A stretch of DNA of 20,046 nt from Candidatus Altarchaeum sp. (GTDB taxonomy: Archaea; Altiarchaeota; Altiarchaeia; Altiarchaeales; Altiarchaeaceae): assembly GCA_018260755.1 (NCBI GenBank), contig JAGTWP010000021.1, forward strand, positions 1 to 20,046. The letters are read 5' to 3'. The translations under genes were made by a program, and so were the position numbers. Below, in pieces: positions 1-6,615 of the stretch. Positions within the stretch are counted from its first letter, which is position 1; each line of letters starts with the position of its first letter. The notes beneath the pieces were generated by a model. The model ran no database searches. It worked only from the letters and a program-made list of their open reading frames with translations, and was not told the origin of the DNA.

Positions 1-53
1 TGAAAATTTATTTATAAATTTTCAGTAAATTTTTGTACCCTCTGAATAGTTAC
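1..53 (+). mobile_element. IS66-like miniature element, copy A (right end only)
   Basis: This is the right-hand end of the dispersed element seen in full at 10249-10447, 11842-12085 and 14398-14642. It contains the hairpin TGAAAATTTA-TTTA-TAAATTTTCA (1-24) and ends in the terminal repeat CTGAATAGTTAC (42-53). The left end lies outside the window. It sits 44 bp beyond the feoB stop codon, so it is downstream of that gene. No transposase is visible. Confidence 0.8.
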
Positions 54-68
54 ATACAATTTTCAAAA

Positions 69-83
69 CACAAAATTTTTGTG
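69..83 (-). terminator. Possible feoB terminator palindrome
   Basis: CACAAAA-T-TTTTGTG is an almost perfect palindrome 15-30 nt past the feoB stop codon on the minus strand, followed by a short T run. The spacing suits transcription termination, but the one-base loop is too tight for a normal RNA hairpin, and archaeal terminators often need only a T run. This is a weak call. Confidence 0.3.
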
Positions 84-97
84 TGCTAAATTTTATC

Positions 98-1840
98 TTA
101 AATACCTATCAGCAAAATTTTTAAAACCATTCCCGTAATAATTATATTTACGACAGCAATAAGAACAAAAAGCAAAAAATCTGTTTTTTTCATTTCTTTG
201 AGCATTATTGCAAATGTTGCTATGCAGGGAAACATAATAACACTAAGAACACTCGCAATAATTAACTGCTGTCCGTTCAATGTGCCTGAAACAACAAGCG
301 GAATTAACATTCCTACAGCAAGTTCCTTTCTTAAAAACCCTGTTGCTATCGGAAAAACCGCCTCTCCGGGCAGTCCGAATAAATTTTTAAATATCGGCTC
401 AAAAATAACGCTAATAAAATTAACAATTCCTAAAATATCAAGAATATTTAAAACCAATATACCTAGAAACATTACTGGAACGGCATTAATTAAAAAAATC
501 CTTACCCTCATCCATAACTTCTTTAAAACAATTTTTAATTTGATCTTTCTGTACGGAGGAATTTCAAGCAAAATTTCCGGGCTTTCTCCTTTGATAAATT
601 TATTCAATAAAATTCCGTTAATGACAAACATAGCTAACAATGTTGCAAATACAAGGTAAATATAGTTAAAATTTTGTGTTAATGCAAATATTCCAAATAG
701 TGTGGCTGTCTGGGCGGAACACGGAACAGCGGTTGCGAGCAATGTTATTGCAATAAACCGCTGCTTTCTCGTTTCAAATACCCTTGTTGCCATCACACCC
801 GGAACCCGGCACCCCAAACCAAGCATTGTCGGAACAATTCCAAAGCCGTGTAATCCGAATTTATGAAATATTGAATCGGTCAATACGTTCAGTCGTGGCA
901 AATATCCGCTGTCTTCAAGTATTTCAAGGACCAAATAAAAAGCAATTATATATGCAAGAACTGCTGCAAGGGGAATATAAATTCCGGAAGTAAGCACTCC
1001 AAGCGACGCAAATAAGTCAATTTTACCATTAACCAATGTCCCGATAAAAATTTTATACAAAATTTCGTTATCTTTTAGCACATTGGCTAAATTTTCTATA
1101 ACCGGAAGGTAAAAATTTTCAAATAACGGATCAAAGACATTGTCAATCAGCCCTTCTCCGATAAATCTTACAACTGTAAAAGTTAAAAATAAAACAATAA
1201 TTGCTATTGGAATTCCTGTTACCGGTTTAATTGTTAAATCCTCAAATTTTTCAATAATTGTGTGATGTCTGTGCTTTACCTTCTGAACCTCCATTACAAT
1301 CTTTCCGACATCCTTCCATTTTTCATCCGATGTGTGCCTGTGGATATTCGGACTTCCTGCATTCTTTACCTCTTCAATTAAATTTTTTATTCCTGTCCCT
1401 GTCAATCCTGATGTTGTAATTACCGGAACCAGAAGAAATTTTTTTAATTTTTCCACATCAATATCTATTCCTTTATGTTTTGTATCATCCCACAAATTTA
1501 ATGCAACGAGCATTGGTTTTCCTGTTTCAAGCAAGCCCAATGTAAGATATAAATTTCTCTCTAAATTTGTCGCATCAACCACATTTATTATTATGTCGTT
1601 GTCATCCATTTCCGAAATTTGCTTTGCGGTTACTTCTTCAGCTTTACATGTCGGTTCAAGGGAATAAGTTCCGGGAGTGTCTATTAACTCGTAAATTTTG
1701 TCTTCAATTCGGACGCTTCCTTTTGTAAAATCAACTGTTGTTCCTGGATAATTTGAAATAATTACATCAAGTCCTGTAAGGCGATTAAATATTGCTGATT
1801 TTCCGACATTAGAATTTCCAACGAGTAAAATTTTATTCAT
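98..1840 (-). CDS. feoB: Ferrous iron transporter FeoB
   Basis: FeoB is a membrane protein that imports Fe(II) and carries an N-terminal GTPase domain. Numbering from the ATG at 1840, the protein has 580 aa. The G1/P-loop GNSNVGKS is at 8-15, DTPG (G3) at 54-57 and NLWD (G4) at 115-118. The rest is polytopic membrane protein with the conserved FeoB signatures GCRVPGVMATR and PCSAQ in the transport core and GFLRKELAVGML near the C-terminus. It is shorter than the roughly 770-aa enterobacterial form and lacks the extra C-terminal cytoplasmic region. The frame runs on to a TTG at 1873. I prefer the ATG at 1840 because AGGAAAAGG lies just upstream and the protein then begins directly with the GTPase strand. 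No separate feoA gene is present; an FeoA-like domain is instead fused to the upstream DtxR-type regulator. A TATA box and a DtxR-type operator precede the gene, so iron repression is likely. Confidence 0.95.
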   Translation of the reverse strand: MNKILLVGNSNVGKSAIFNRLTGLDVIISNYPGTTVDFTKGSVRIEDKIYELIDTPGTYSLEPTCKAEEVTAKQISEMDDNDIIINVVDATNLERNLYLTLGLLETGKPMLVALNLWDDTKHKGIDIDVEKLKKFLLVPVITTSGLTGTGIKNLIEEVKNAGSPNIHRHTSDEKWKDVGKIVMEVQKVKHRHHTIIEKFEDLTIKPVTGIPIAIIVLFLTFTVVRFIGEGLIDNVFDPLFENFYLPVIENLANVLKDNEILYKIFIGTLVNGKIDLFASLGVLTSGIYIPLAAVLAYIIAFYLVLEILEDSGYLPRLNVLTDSIFHKFGLHGFGIVPTMLGLGCRVPGVMATRVFETRKQRFIAITLLATAVPCSAQTATLFGIFALTQNFNYIYLVFATLLAMFVINGILLNKFIKGESPEILLEIPPYRKIKLKIVLKKLWMRVRIFLINAVPVMFLGILVLNILDILGIVNFISVIFEPIFKNLFGLPGEAVFPIATGFLRKELAVGMLIPLVVSGTLNGQQLIIASVLSVIMFPCIATFAIMLKEMKKTDFLLFVLIAVVNIIITGMVLKILLIGI

Positions 1841-1883
1841 TTTAACCTTTTCCTGGATTGAATTTTGGCTCAAATGTTAAATT

Positions 1884-1897
1884 TTAGGCAAACCTAA
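1884..1897 (-). promoter_or_regulatory. DtxR-type operator in front of feoB
   Basis: The sequence TTAGG-CAAA-CCTAA is a perfect inverted repeat with a 4-bp spacer and extends one base each side as TTTAGG...CCTAAA. The known bacterial DtxR/IdeR operator contains TTAGG-N4-CCTAA, so arms and spacing match. It lies 43 bp upstream of the feoB ATG and about 27 bp downstream of the TATA box at 1924-1931, covering the predicted transcription start. A repressor bound there would block feoB. The likely binder is the DtxR-family protein encoded just upstream. I saw no second copy of TTAGG-N4-CCTAA in the window. Confidence 0.7.
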
Positions 1898-1923
1898 ATT
1901 TTATTATGTATTATGAATGAAAG

Positions 1924-1931
1924 CTTATAAA
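1924..1931 (-). promoter_or_regulatory. TATA box of feoB
   Basis: TTTATAAG on the minus strand matches the archaeal TATA consensus. A start site about 25 bp downstream would fall at the edge of the DtxR-type palindrome. This gives feoB its own promoter, separate from the regulator genes upstream, which end at 2036. Confidence 0.5.
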
Positions 1932-2035
1932 CTTTATAGGAGGTTTTTGCTTAAACCGATGAACTGATAATTATTAAATAATTAAACGATTTACTATGTG
2001 CGGATATTTTCATAAAAATTTCATTTTCTAAATTT

Positions 2036-2671
2036 CTAAATTTCTAAATAAATTTTATTAGCCATTCCTCTTCCGATTGCTATTTGATGGTGATCTATTT
2101 CAATAGTTATTGGTCCATAAGGTTGTTTGCTTATAACTTTAATTTCCTTTCCGATTCTGACTCCTAAATTTTCTAACCGCATTTTAAAATTTGTTCCGCT
2201 TACTATTTTTGAAATTTTTCCCTCATCTCCTTCATTCATCCCGGCAAGGAAAATTTCCATTTTCTCATCTTCTTCCTTTGCTCCCTTTGAGGATGTTAAT
2301 TTGGAAAGTGCATCGCTTATTTCAGGAGATGAGACATGCTCCAGTTTACAGGCAATTTCATGGATTGTATCTTTATCTTTCTTTATTCTGAGAAAGTCGG
2401 TGAGAAATTTTTCCCAAATCCTGTGGTTGTTAAGTATTTTTTTCCCATAGTCATCACCTTTTTTTGTTAGGACTATCTCTTTGTATGCCTTATGTTCTAT
2501 GTATCCCTGTTTTGCCAGTTTGTCCAGCATTTCCGTAACACTCGGAGGTGAAATTTTAAGTAATGAGGCAATTGCCGTTGTTGTTATCTTTTCCCCTCTT
2601 TCCTTAAGACGCTCCATTATTTCAAGGTATTCTTCTACATTTTCGCTAACCTTTGTGTCTTTGTCAATCAT
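2036..2671 (-). CDS. DtxR-family iron-dependent repressor with C-terminal FeoA-like domain
   Basis: This 211-aa regulator follows the DtxR/IdeR/MntR plan: winged helix at about 10-75, metal-binding dimerisation domain at about 76-125, an acidic linker, and an SH3-like FeoA domain at about 145-211. Aligned by eye with Corynebacterium DtxR, the metal ligands are nearly all present. H83 and E87 match His79 and Glu83, and H104, C108, E111 and H112 match His98, Cys102, Glu105 and His106. Cysteine at position 108 is the iron-type residue; MntR has Glu there. The residue matching DtxR Met10 is Glu14 and the one matching MntR Glu11 is Glu17, so the N-terminal ligands look MntR-like. The gene starts at an ATG 12 nt after the TrmB-like gene and is probably cotranscribed with it. 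Its likely target is the operator at 1884-1897 before feoB. The family call is firm; the metal it senses is inferred. Confidence 0.9.
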   Translation of the reverse strand: MIDKDTKVSENVEEYLEIMERLKERGEKITTTAIASLLKISPPSVTEMLDKLAKQGYIEHKAYKEIVLTKKGDDYGKKILNNHRIWEKFLTDFLRIKKDKDTIHEIACKLEHVSSPEISDALSKLTSSKGAKEEDEKMEIFLAGMNEGDEGKISKIVSGTNFKMRLENLGVRIGKEIKVISKQPYGPITIEIDHHQIAIGRGMANKIYLEI

Positions 2672-2683
2672 TTTAAAATTTAC

Positions 2684-3040
2684 TTATTTTATCAAATTTG
2701 CCATTTTCTTCAATGACATACAATACTCCTCAATCCTTGCCATAAGTATTTTCTTTAATGTCTCATTAGTAATTGCAAAATACACATATTTTCTTCCCCT
2801 TTTCATATTCAGACCTTTTCTGCCAACTATTCCGAGAGCGATTAAATTTTTTATAATCCTCTGAACAGTTGCTCTGTCTTTTTTTATCTTTTTTGTCAGA
2901 TCTATAACATCTGAGTCCTTTTCTGCAATGGCACAAAAAATTTTAACTTCAACATCGTTTAAACCAAAAATACATTTCATAATATCGTCCTTACAAAATT
3001 TTTCCGAATGAATAAGCGATTGCAATTCCGAAATTTGCAT
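2684..3040 (-). CDS. TrmB-like winged-helix transcriptional regulator
   Basis: This is a 118-aa protein with a single winged helix. The helix-turn-helix core (about residues 25-75) begins FGLNDVEVKIFCAI, the typical opening of archaeal TrmB-type regulators, followed by a recognition helix around KKDRATVQRIIKNLIALGIV. The wing holds the basic KRGRKYVYF segment, and a short C-terminal helix may dimerise. There is no sugar-binding domain, so it is a minimal regulator rather than full TrmB. It is the first gene of a probable two-gene unit, 12 nt ahead of the DtxR-family gene, and diverges from the RPA-like gene. Its own metal or ligand response cannot be told from the sequence. Two cysteines (C16 and C23) could matter for sensing but are not in a known motif. 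Confidence 0.75.
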   Translation of the reverse strand: MQISELQSLIHSEKFCKDDIMKCIFGLNDVEVKIFCAIAEKDSDVIDLTKKIKKDRATVQRIIKNLIALGIVGRKGLNMKRGRKYVYFAITNETLKKILMARIEEYCMSLKKMANLIK

Positions 3041-3093
3041 TTTATTAAATTTTTTTGAAACAAATTAAAATTTATAACTAAAATTTATGGCTC

Positions 3094-3150
3094 ATAATAC
3101 AATTAATACAATATTCATAATACAATCAATACAATCAATACAATATTCAA
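3094..3150. repeat. AATACAAT tandem repeats in a divergent promoter
   Basis: The stretch is built from AATACAAT units and forms an imperfect duplication: 3094-3117 and 3118-3150 both begin ATAATACAAT and end AATACAATATTCA, the second with an extra unit. It lies between the divergent TrmB-like and RPA-like genes. It could be a binding array or simple slippage product. Confidence 0.6.
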
Positions 3151-3188
3151 TTTATAATTTATTTTAATTTATAATTTAAATTTTTAGT

Positions 3189-3878
3189 ATGGTTACCTTT
3201 GTTTCAATTGCAGATGCAAAACCAAAAGAGGAAATTTCAGTCAGGGTTAAAGTAATTGGAGAAGTTCAATCTACAGATCGGAATGTTTTAAAATATAGAG
3301 TTAGCGATGAAAGTGCCATTGCGGAAATTATGGCTTGGGGCAATGAAAAAGAAAGGTTCAAATTTAAAAAAGGAGATGTAATTGAAGTCACTAATGCTGT
3401 TGTTTCCGAAAAGTCCCCTTTATTTGTATTCACAAAAAAAACAGAAGTGAGTGTAACAAATACAGACATTCCTGATGAAAAAATTTATCCCGTAAAATTT
3501 ATTGCTCAAATTCCTGCATTCGGATACGTCTATATTGATGGCTTTGTTTCAAGGACTTTCAATATTTACGACTATTATTGTAAGCGATGCAGGAAATTCA
3601 GCGAAGAGGTATGCTCATGCGGAAATTTTTCCGAAAAGGTCTTTAAAATAGCAGGAATTTTTTCCGACTCAACAGGAGACATATTATGGACTACAAACGA
3701 CGAGCAGGTTGCAGAAAAAATTACAAATAGGAATGCAGATGACTTAAAGGTAAAGAGGACAAAAGATAAGGAATCGGAAAATGAGAGAAAAATTATAAAA
3801 GGCATTATGAACCATGAGTATAAATTTTTTGGATATAAAAGCGATAAGAAATTTATAGTTGTTGATGCAGAATACTAA
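3189..3878 (+). CDS. RPA-like single-stranded-DNA-binding protein (OB fold plus zinc finger)
   Basis: A 229-aa archaeal replication protein A relative that probably coats single-stranded DNA during replication and repair. Residues about 5-90 read as an OB fold of the archaeal RPA/SSB kind, with alternating strands and ISVRVKVIGEV, VSDESAIAEIMAWG and FKFKKGDVIEV. A second beta-rich region follows (about 100-128). A four-cysteine zinc site, C131-x2-C134-x7-C142-x-C144, then leads into another OB-like stretch. This resembles the C-terminal zinc-containing OB domain of RPA large subunits. The C-terminus is charged. Only one clear OB fold precedes the zinc finger, so it may be a short paralogue or work with other subunits elsewhere. 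The ATG at 3189 follows a TATA-like AT stretch by about 20 nt, which suggests a leaderless transcript. No partner RPA gene is adjacent. Confidence 0.75.
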   Translation: MVTFVSIADAKPKEEISVRVKVIGEVQSTDRNVLKYRVSDESAIAEIMAWGNEKERFKFKKGDVIEVTNAVVSEKSPLFVFTKKTEVSVTNTDIPDEKIYPVKFIAQIPAFGYVYIDGFVSRTFNIYDYYCKRCRKFSEEVCSCGNFSEKVFKIAGIFSDSTGDILWTTNDEQVAEKITNRNADDLKVKRTKDKESENERKIIKGIMNHEYKFFGYKSDKKFIVVDAEY

Positions 3879-3894
3879 ATTTTTAATGTTAAAT

Positions 3895-3906
3895 TTTATA
3901 TATAAT
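3895..3906 (+). promoter_or_regulatory. TATA box of the surface-protein gene
   Basis: TTTATATATAAT is a strong archaeal TATA box. It lies 58 bp upstream of the ATG at 3965, so a start near 3930 would leave a leader of about 35 nt. It probably drives the surface protein and the overlapping phosphoribosyltransferase gene. Confidence 0.5.
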
Positions 3907-3964
3907 CTTATTTATAATTCCAATAAATTTTAATAAATAAAAATTTTAATATTTTAAAAATAAA

Positions 3965-6103
3965 ATGAGCAAAAGCAAAATTTTTCAGGGCAAATTTTTG
4001 ACATTAGGACTGACTGCTATAATTGCTATCTCTGTGTTGTTTATAAGTATGTCAGAAGTAAGTGCGTCATTGAATATAAAAAGTATAAATTTTATCGGCT
4101 CAAATTCTGACTTAAGGATAAATATCACAATAGAAAATACGAATACGGTTAGTGTTCCATTCAATATTACGCTTAAAGATACATCTAATGATAATGAAGA
4201 TAACCAGGTTATTTATTCGGGCTCAATATCAATAGATGCAAATAGAACACAATCATATATTTTTGGAATATCTGGAAGTTATGATTATTATTTAAGTAAT
4301 CCCTCTTATTGGGAAAATTACAGATGCGGGGAACACAGCATTGAAGCAAAAATTAATTATGGTGGAAGCACAGATACCGAGTCAAACGAAATTAATTTAG
4401 ATGCGGATGCGTTTAGTTTAACATTTTCTCCCGATATAGAAACAGGCAAAGTTTCTCTAAAGGATAGAGTATATGTAACCGTAAAGGATATAGATGGAAA
4501 AGCAATAAGCAGTGCTTCGGTTAAAATTAGTGACGGGGATGTAACAAAAACTGTCGGAACAACAAATAGCGTAGGACAAGTTAGTTTCAGAATTTCCGAA
4601 TTATTTTCTTCGCCATCAACGGGAACATATACCTTAAACATTTTCAAGCACGACAAATTCAGGGACCATTATTACTGTAATTATGAAAAGGACTTTCAGG
4701 CCAAGAAAAAATTAAACATTTCAAGCATAAGCCCTGCGAATCCGAAGGTAAACGAAAGAATTACCTTAACAGTTGCTGCCGATGATTATGCTGACTACAG
4801 CGGAGTATATTTGTCAGTTGAAGATACAGGCAATCCGTCTAATTCACACTATATAACATTAAATGACCAAACATCTTATTTCACACTTGCTAATCCGGGA
4901 ACATATAAGATTCGTCTTTCAAAAAGTAGCGAGTATTGGGAGGCCGAAAGAACGATTGTTATTGAAGAAAATCCGGAATTAAACATTTCATTCGGTGACA
5001 TTGCGCTTGGCAAAGAAAATGAGTTTGTTGTTCTGGACGCAAATAATGCAAGAGTGTCAGGCGTAAAAGTTACATTAAACGGTGAAAATTTAAATACCTA
5101 CAAAACAAGCGATTATAATGGTGTGGTTAAATTTACAATTACAAATCCGGGAAGTTATGAAATAACAGCAGAAAAAATAGGATACCAAACAGAACAAAAA
5201 ACATTTACGGTCCTGAAAAAGCTTAAAATTGCCTTTGAGCCAGAAAATCCGAAAATTTACGACAAGGTCAAAATAAAACTTTTTGATGAAAGTGATTCGC
5301 CGGTTGACGGAACGATAACAATTGATAATATACCTTATTCAACACAAGCGGGCTACATAACTTATAATTTTACAAAGTTTGTGAGTTATAAAATTGTCGG
5401 AAAGTCACAAAATTTTGCCGATTTTGAAGTAAATTTAAAGCCATTAAAAATTTTATCTCTGAATATAAATAAAGCGGAAAACGAGGAATTTTCTGTCGGG
5501 GAAAATTTAGATATAACCTTAGAAGGTGAGGGATTAAGTACGACAAAAATTGAAATAAAAAATTTAGATACGAATAAAACAACAAGTGCAACCACCTCAA
5601 CAAAAAATTACACACTGCCGCTTTTAAGTCCGGGAAATTATGAAATAACTGCAACTGGATATGGGTTTGGAGATGTCCGGAAAACATTTAGCGTCAGACA
5701 TTTGACAATGGAAATCAATGCAAAATATGATAATAAAAACAACAAAATTTTAATAAGTGTTATAAGTGATGGGAAAGGTCTTGAAAATGCAACAATATCA
5801 GTTAAAACACCGAAAAATCTGTTCGGGCAATATGTAACCGATGCAGACGGAGAAGCGGTTTTTGATGCCGTATGCGGAGAAGGAAATTACACAGTTAATG
5901 TTGAAAAAATTCATTACGAAACCAGACAACAAATTGTTGAAGTAAAGAAGCAAATTTTTGATTTCGGAGTAATTTTACCTGTCGCAATCATCATAATTGT
6001 TTTGTTAGTCTTTGCACTCATATATCTGATATTAAAGAAGAAAAGAGCAAACAAAGTAAACAATAAAAAAGTCAATGAAATTCATGAAAGTAAGCTGGAA
6101 TAG
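3965..6103 (+). CDS. Membrane-anchored surface protein with repeated beta-sandwich domains
   Basis: This 712-aa protein has the layout of a cell-surface protein. The N-terminus has a signal peptide: basic MSKSKIFQGK, a hydrophobic core and a plausible cleavage after VSA near residue 35. One membrane helix lies near the C-terminus (about 666-690), followed by a basic cytoplasmic tail. Between them are Ig-like or carboxypeptidase-regulatory-like repeats. Recurring phrases such as T-DG-A-F and GxYxIxAxKxGY appear at about 165-230, 340-415, 420-490, 500-575 and 585-660. The first domain has CARDB-like features (N-terminal adhesin-type beta sandwich). Many N-x-S/T sites would allow glycosylation. 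There is no catalytic domain, so the likely role is structural or adhesive. It overlaps the next gene by 29 nt. It could be a sensor or a stalk for a secreted complex; function is unassigned. Confidence 0.8.
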   Translation: MSKSKIFQGKFLTLGLTAIIAISVLFISMSEVSASLNIKSINFIGSNSDLRINITIENTNTVSVPFNITLKDTSNDNEDNQVIYSGSISIDANRTQSYIFGISGSYDYYLSNPSYWENYRCGEHSIEAKINYGGSTDTESNEINLDADAFSLTFSPDIETGKVSLKDRVYVTVKDIDGKAISSASVKISDGDVTKTVGTTNSVGQVSFRISELFSSPSTGTYTLNIFKHDKFRDHYYCNYEKDFQAKKKLNISSISPANPKVNERITLTVAADDYADYSGVYLSVEDTGNPSNSHYITLNDQTSYFTLANPGTYKIRLSKSSEYWEAERTIVIEENPELNISFGDIALGKENEFVVLDANNARVSGVKVTLNGENLNTYKTSDYNGVVKFTITNPGSYEITAEKIGYQTEQKTFTVLKKLKIAFEPENPKIYDKVKIKLFDESDSPVDGTITIDNIPYSTQAGYITYNFTKFVSYKIVGKSQNFADFEVNLKPLKILSLNINKAENEEFSVGENLDITLEGEGLSTTKIEIKNLDTNKTTSATTSTKNYTLPLLSPGNYEITATGYGFGDVRKTFSVRHLTMEINAKYDNKNNKILISVISDGKGLENATISVKTPKNLFGQYVTDADGEAVFDAVCGEGNYTVNVEKIHYETRQQIVEVKKQIFDFGVILPVAIIIIVLLVFALIYLILKKKRANKVNNKKVNEIHESKLE

Positions 6104-6560
6104 GACTGAAAAATATTGCATAATGTTGTATGACAAAATAAATAAAAATTTCAAATTTGACTGCATTGTTGCAATTTCCAGAGGCGGTTTGATTCCTGCG
6201 AGAATAATTTCTGATTTATCATATATTAGAGATATTGGAAATTTACGAATTGAAAGTTATGATGTTTATAATAAAAAAGAAGCTAAAATTACACAGGATA
6301 TTTCTATTGATATTAAAAATAAGAATGTCTTGCTTGTTGATGATATTGCGGATAGCGGGGATAGTTTGATTCTTGCGAAAAATTATTTGCTTAAAAATTC
6401 TCCGAAAAATTTAATGACTGCAACCTTGCATTACAAAGTAACGTCAAAAATAAGACCGGATTTTTTTGCTGAGGAAATAGATGCAGACACATGGCTCATT
6501 TATCCCTGGGAGAAAAGAGAAACAGCGAGAAAATTGAAGGAAGAAGGGATTGAAATTTGA
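6075..6560 (+). CDS. Purine phosphoribosyltransferase (hypoxanthine/xanthine-guanine type)
   Basis: A 161-aa type I phosphoribosyltransferase. It should transfer phosphoribose from PRPP to a purine base in salvage, in the cytoplasm. The PRPP-binding signature VLLVDDIADSGDS is at 85-97, an early ISRGGLIPAR loop at 35-43 matches the pyrophosphate loop, and the C-terminal WLIYPWEKRE matches the end of xanthine-guanine and archaeal hypoxanthine enzymes. Length is normal for the group. The ATG at 6075 lies 29 nt inside the surface-protein gene and an alternative ATG (6084) is three codons on. I keep the first because relatives begin a few residues before the (K/L)x(S/T)W motif. The overlap suggests coupled translation, though the two products have no obvious shared task. 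Base preference cannot be decided by eye. Confidence 0.88.
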   Translation: MKFMKVSWNRTEKYCIMLYDKINKNFKFDCIVAISRGGLIPARIISDLSYIRDIGNLRIESYDVYNKKEAKITQDISIDIKNKNVLLVDDIADSGDSLILAKNYLLKNSPKNLMTATLHYKVTSKIRPDFFAEEIDADTWLIYPWEKRETARKLKEEGIEI

Positions 6561-6603
6561 GGAAATTTAAATTTGAGGAAATTTAAATTTGAGGAAATTT
6601 AAA
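6556..6603 (+). repeat. Three exact 16-bp tandem repeats at the gene junction
   Basis: The unit TTTGAGGAAATTTAAA occurs three times head to tail without change (6556-6571, 6572-6587, 6588-6603). The first unit holds the stop codon of the phosphoribosyltransferase gene, and the third supplies a TTG start candidate for elp3 (6589). Each unit carries GAGG, a Shine-Dalgarno-like core. Because 16 is not a multiple of three, gain or loss of a unit would change spacing and frame. Confidence 0.9.
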
Positions 6604-6615
6604 ACAGATAATGAA

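Noticed and set aside
198-659. Plus-strand open frame of 153 codons
   Set aside because: It lies wholly inside feoB on the opposite strand and its translation has no domain; it is a shadow of the AT-rich codon pattern.
1955-1970. Possible box C/D RNA (GATGA and CTGA words)
   Set aside because: The two boxes are only two bases apart, leaving no room for a guide, and there are no C'/D' boxes.
2127-2450. Plus-strand open frame of 107 codons
   Set aside because: It is antisense to the well-supported DtxR-family gene and has no recognisable product.
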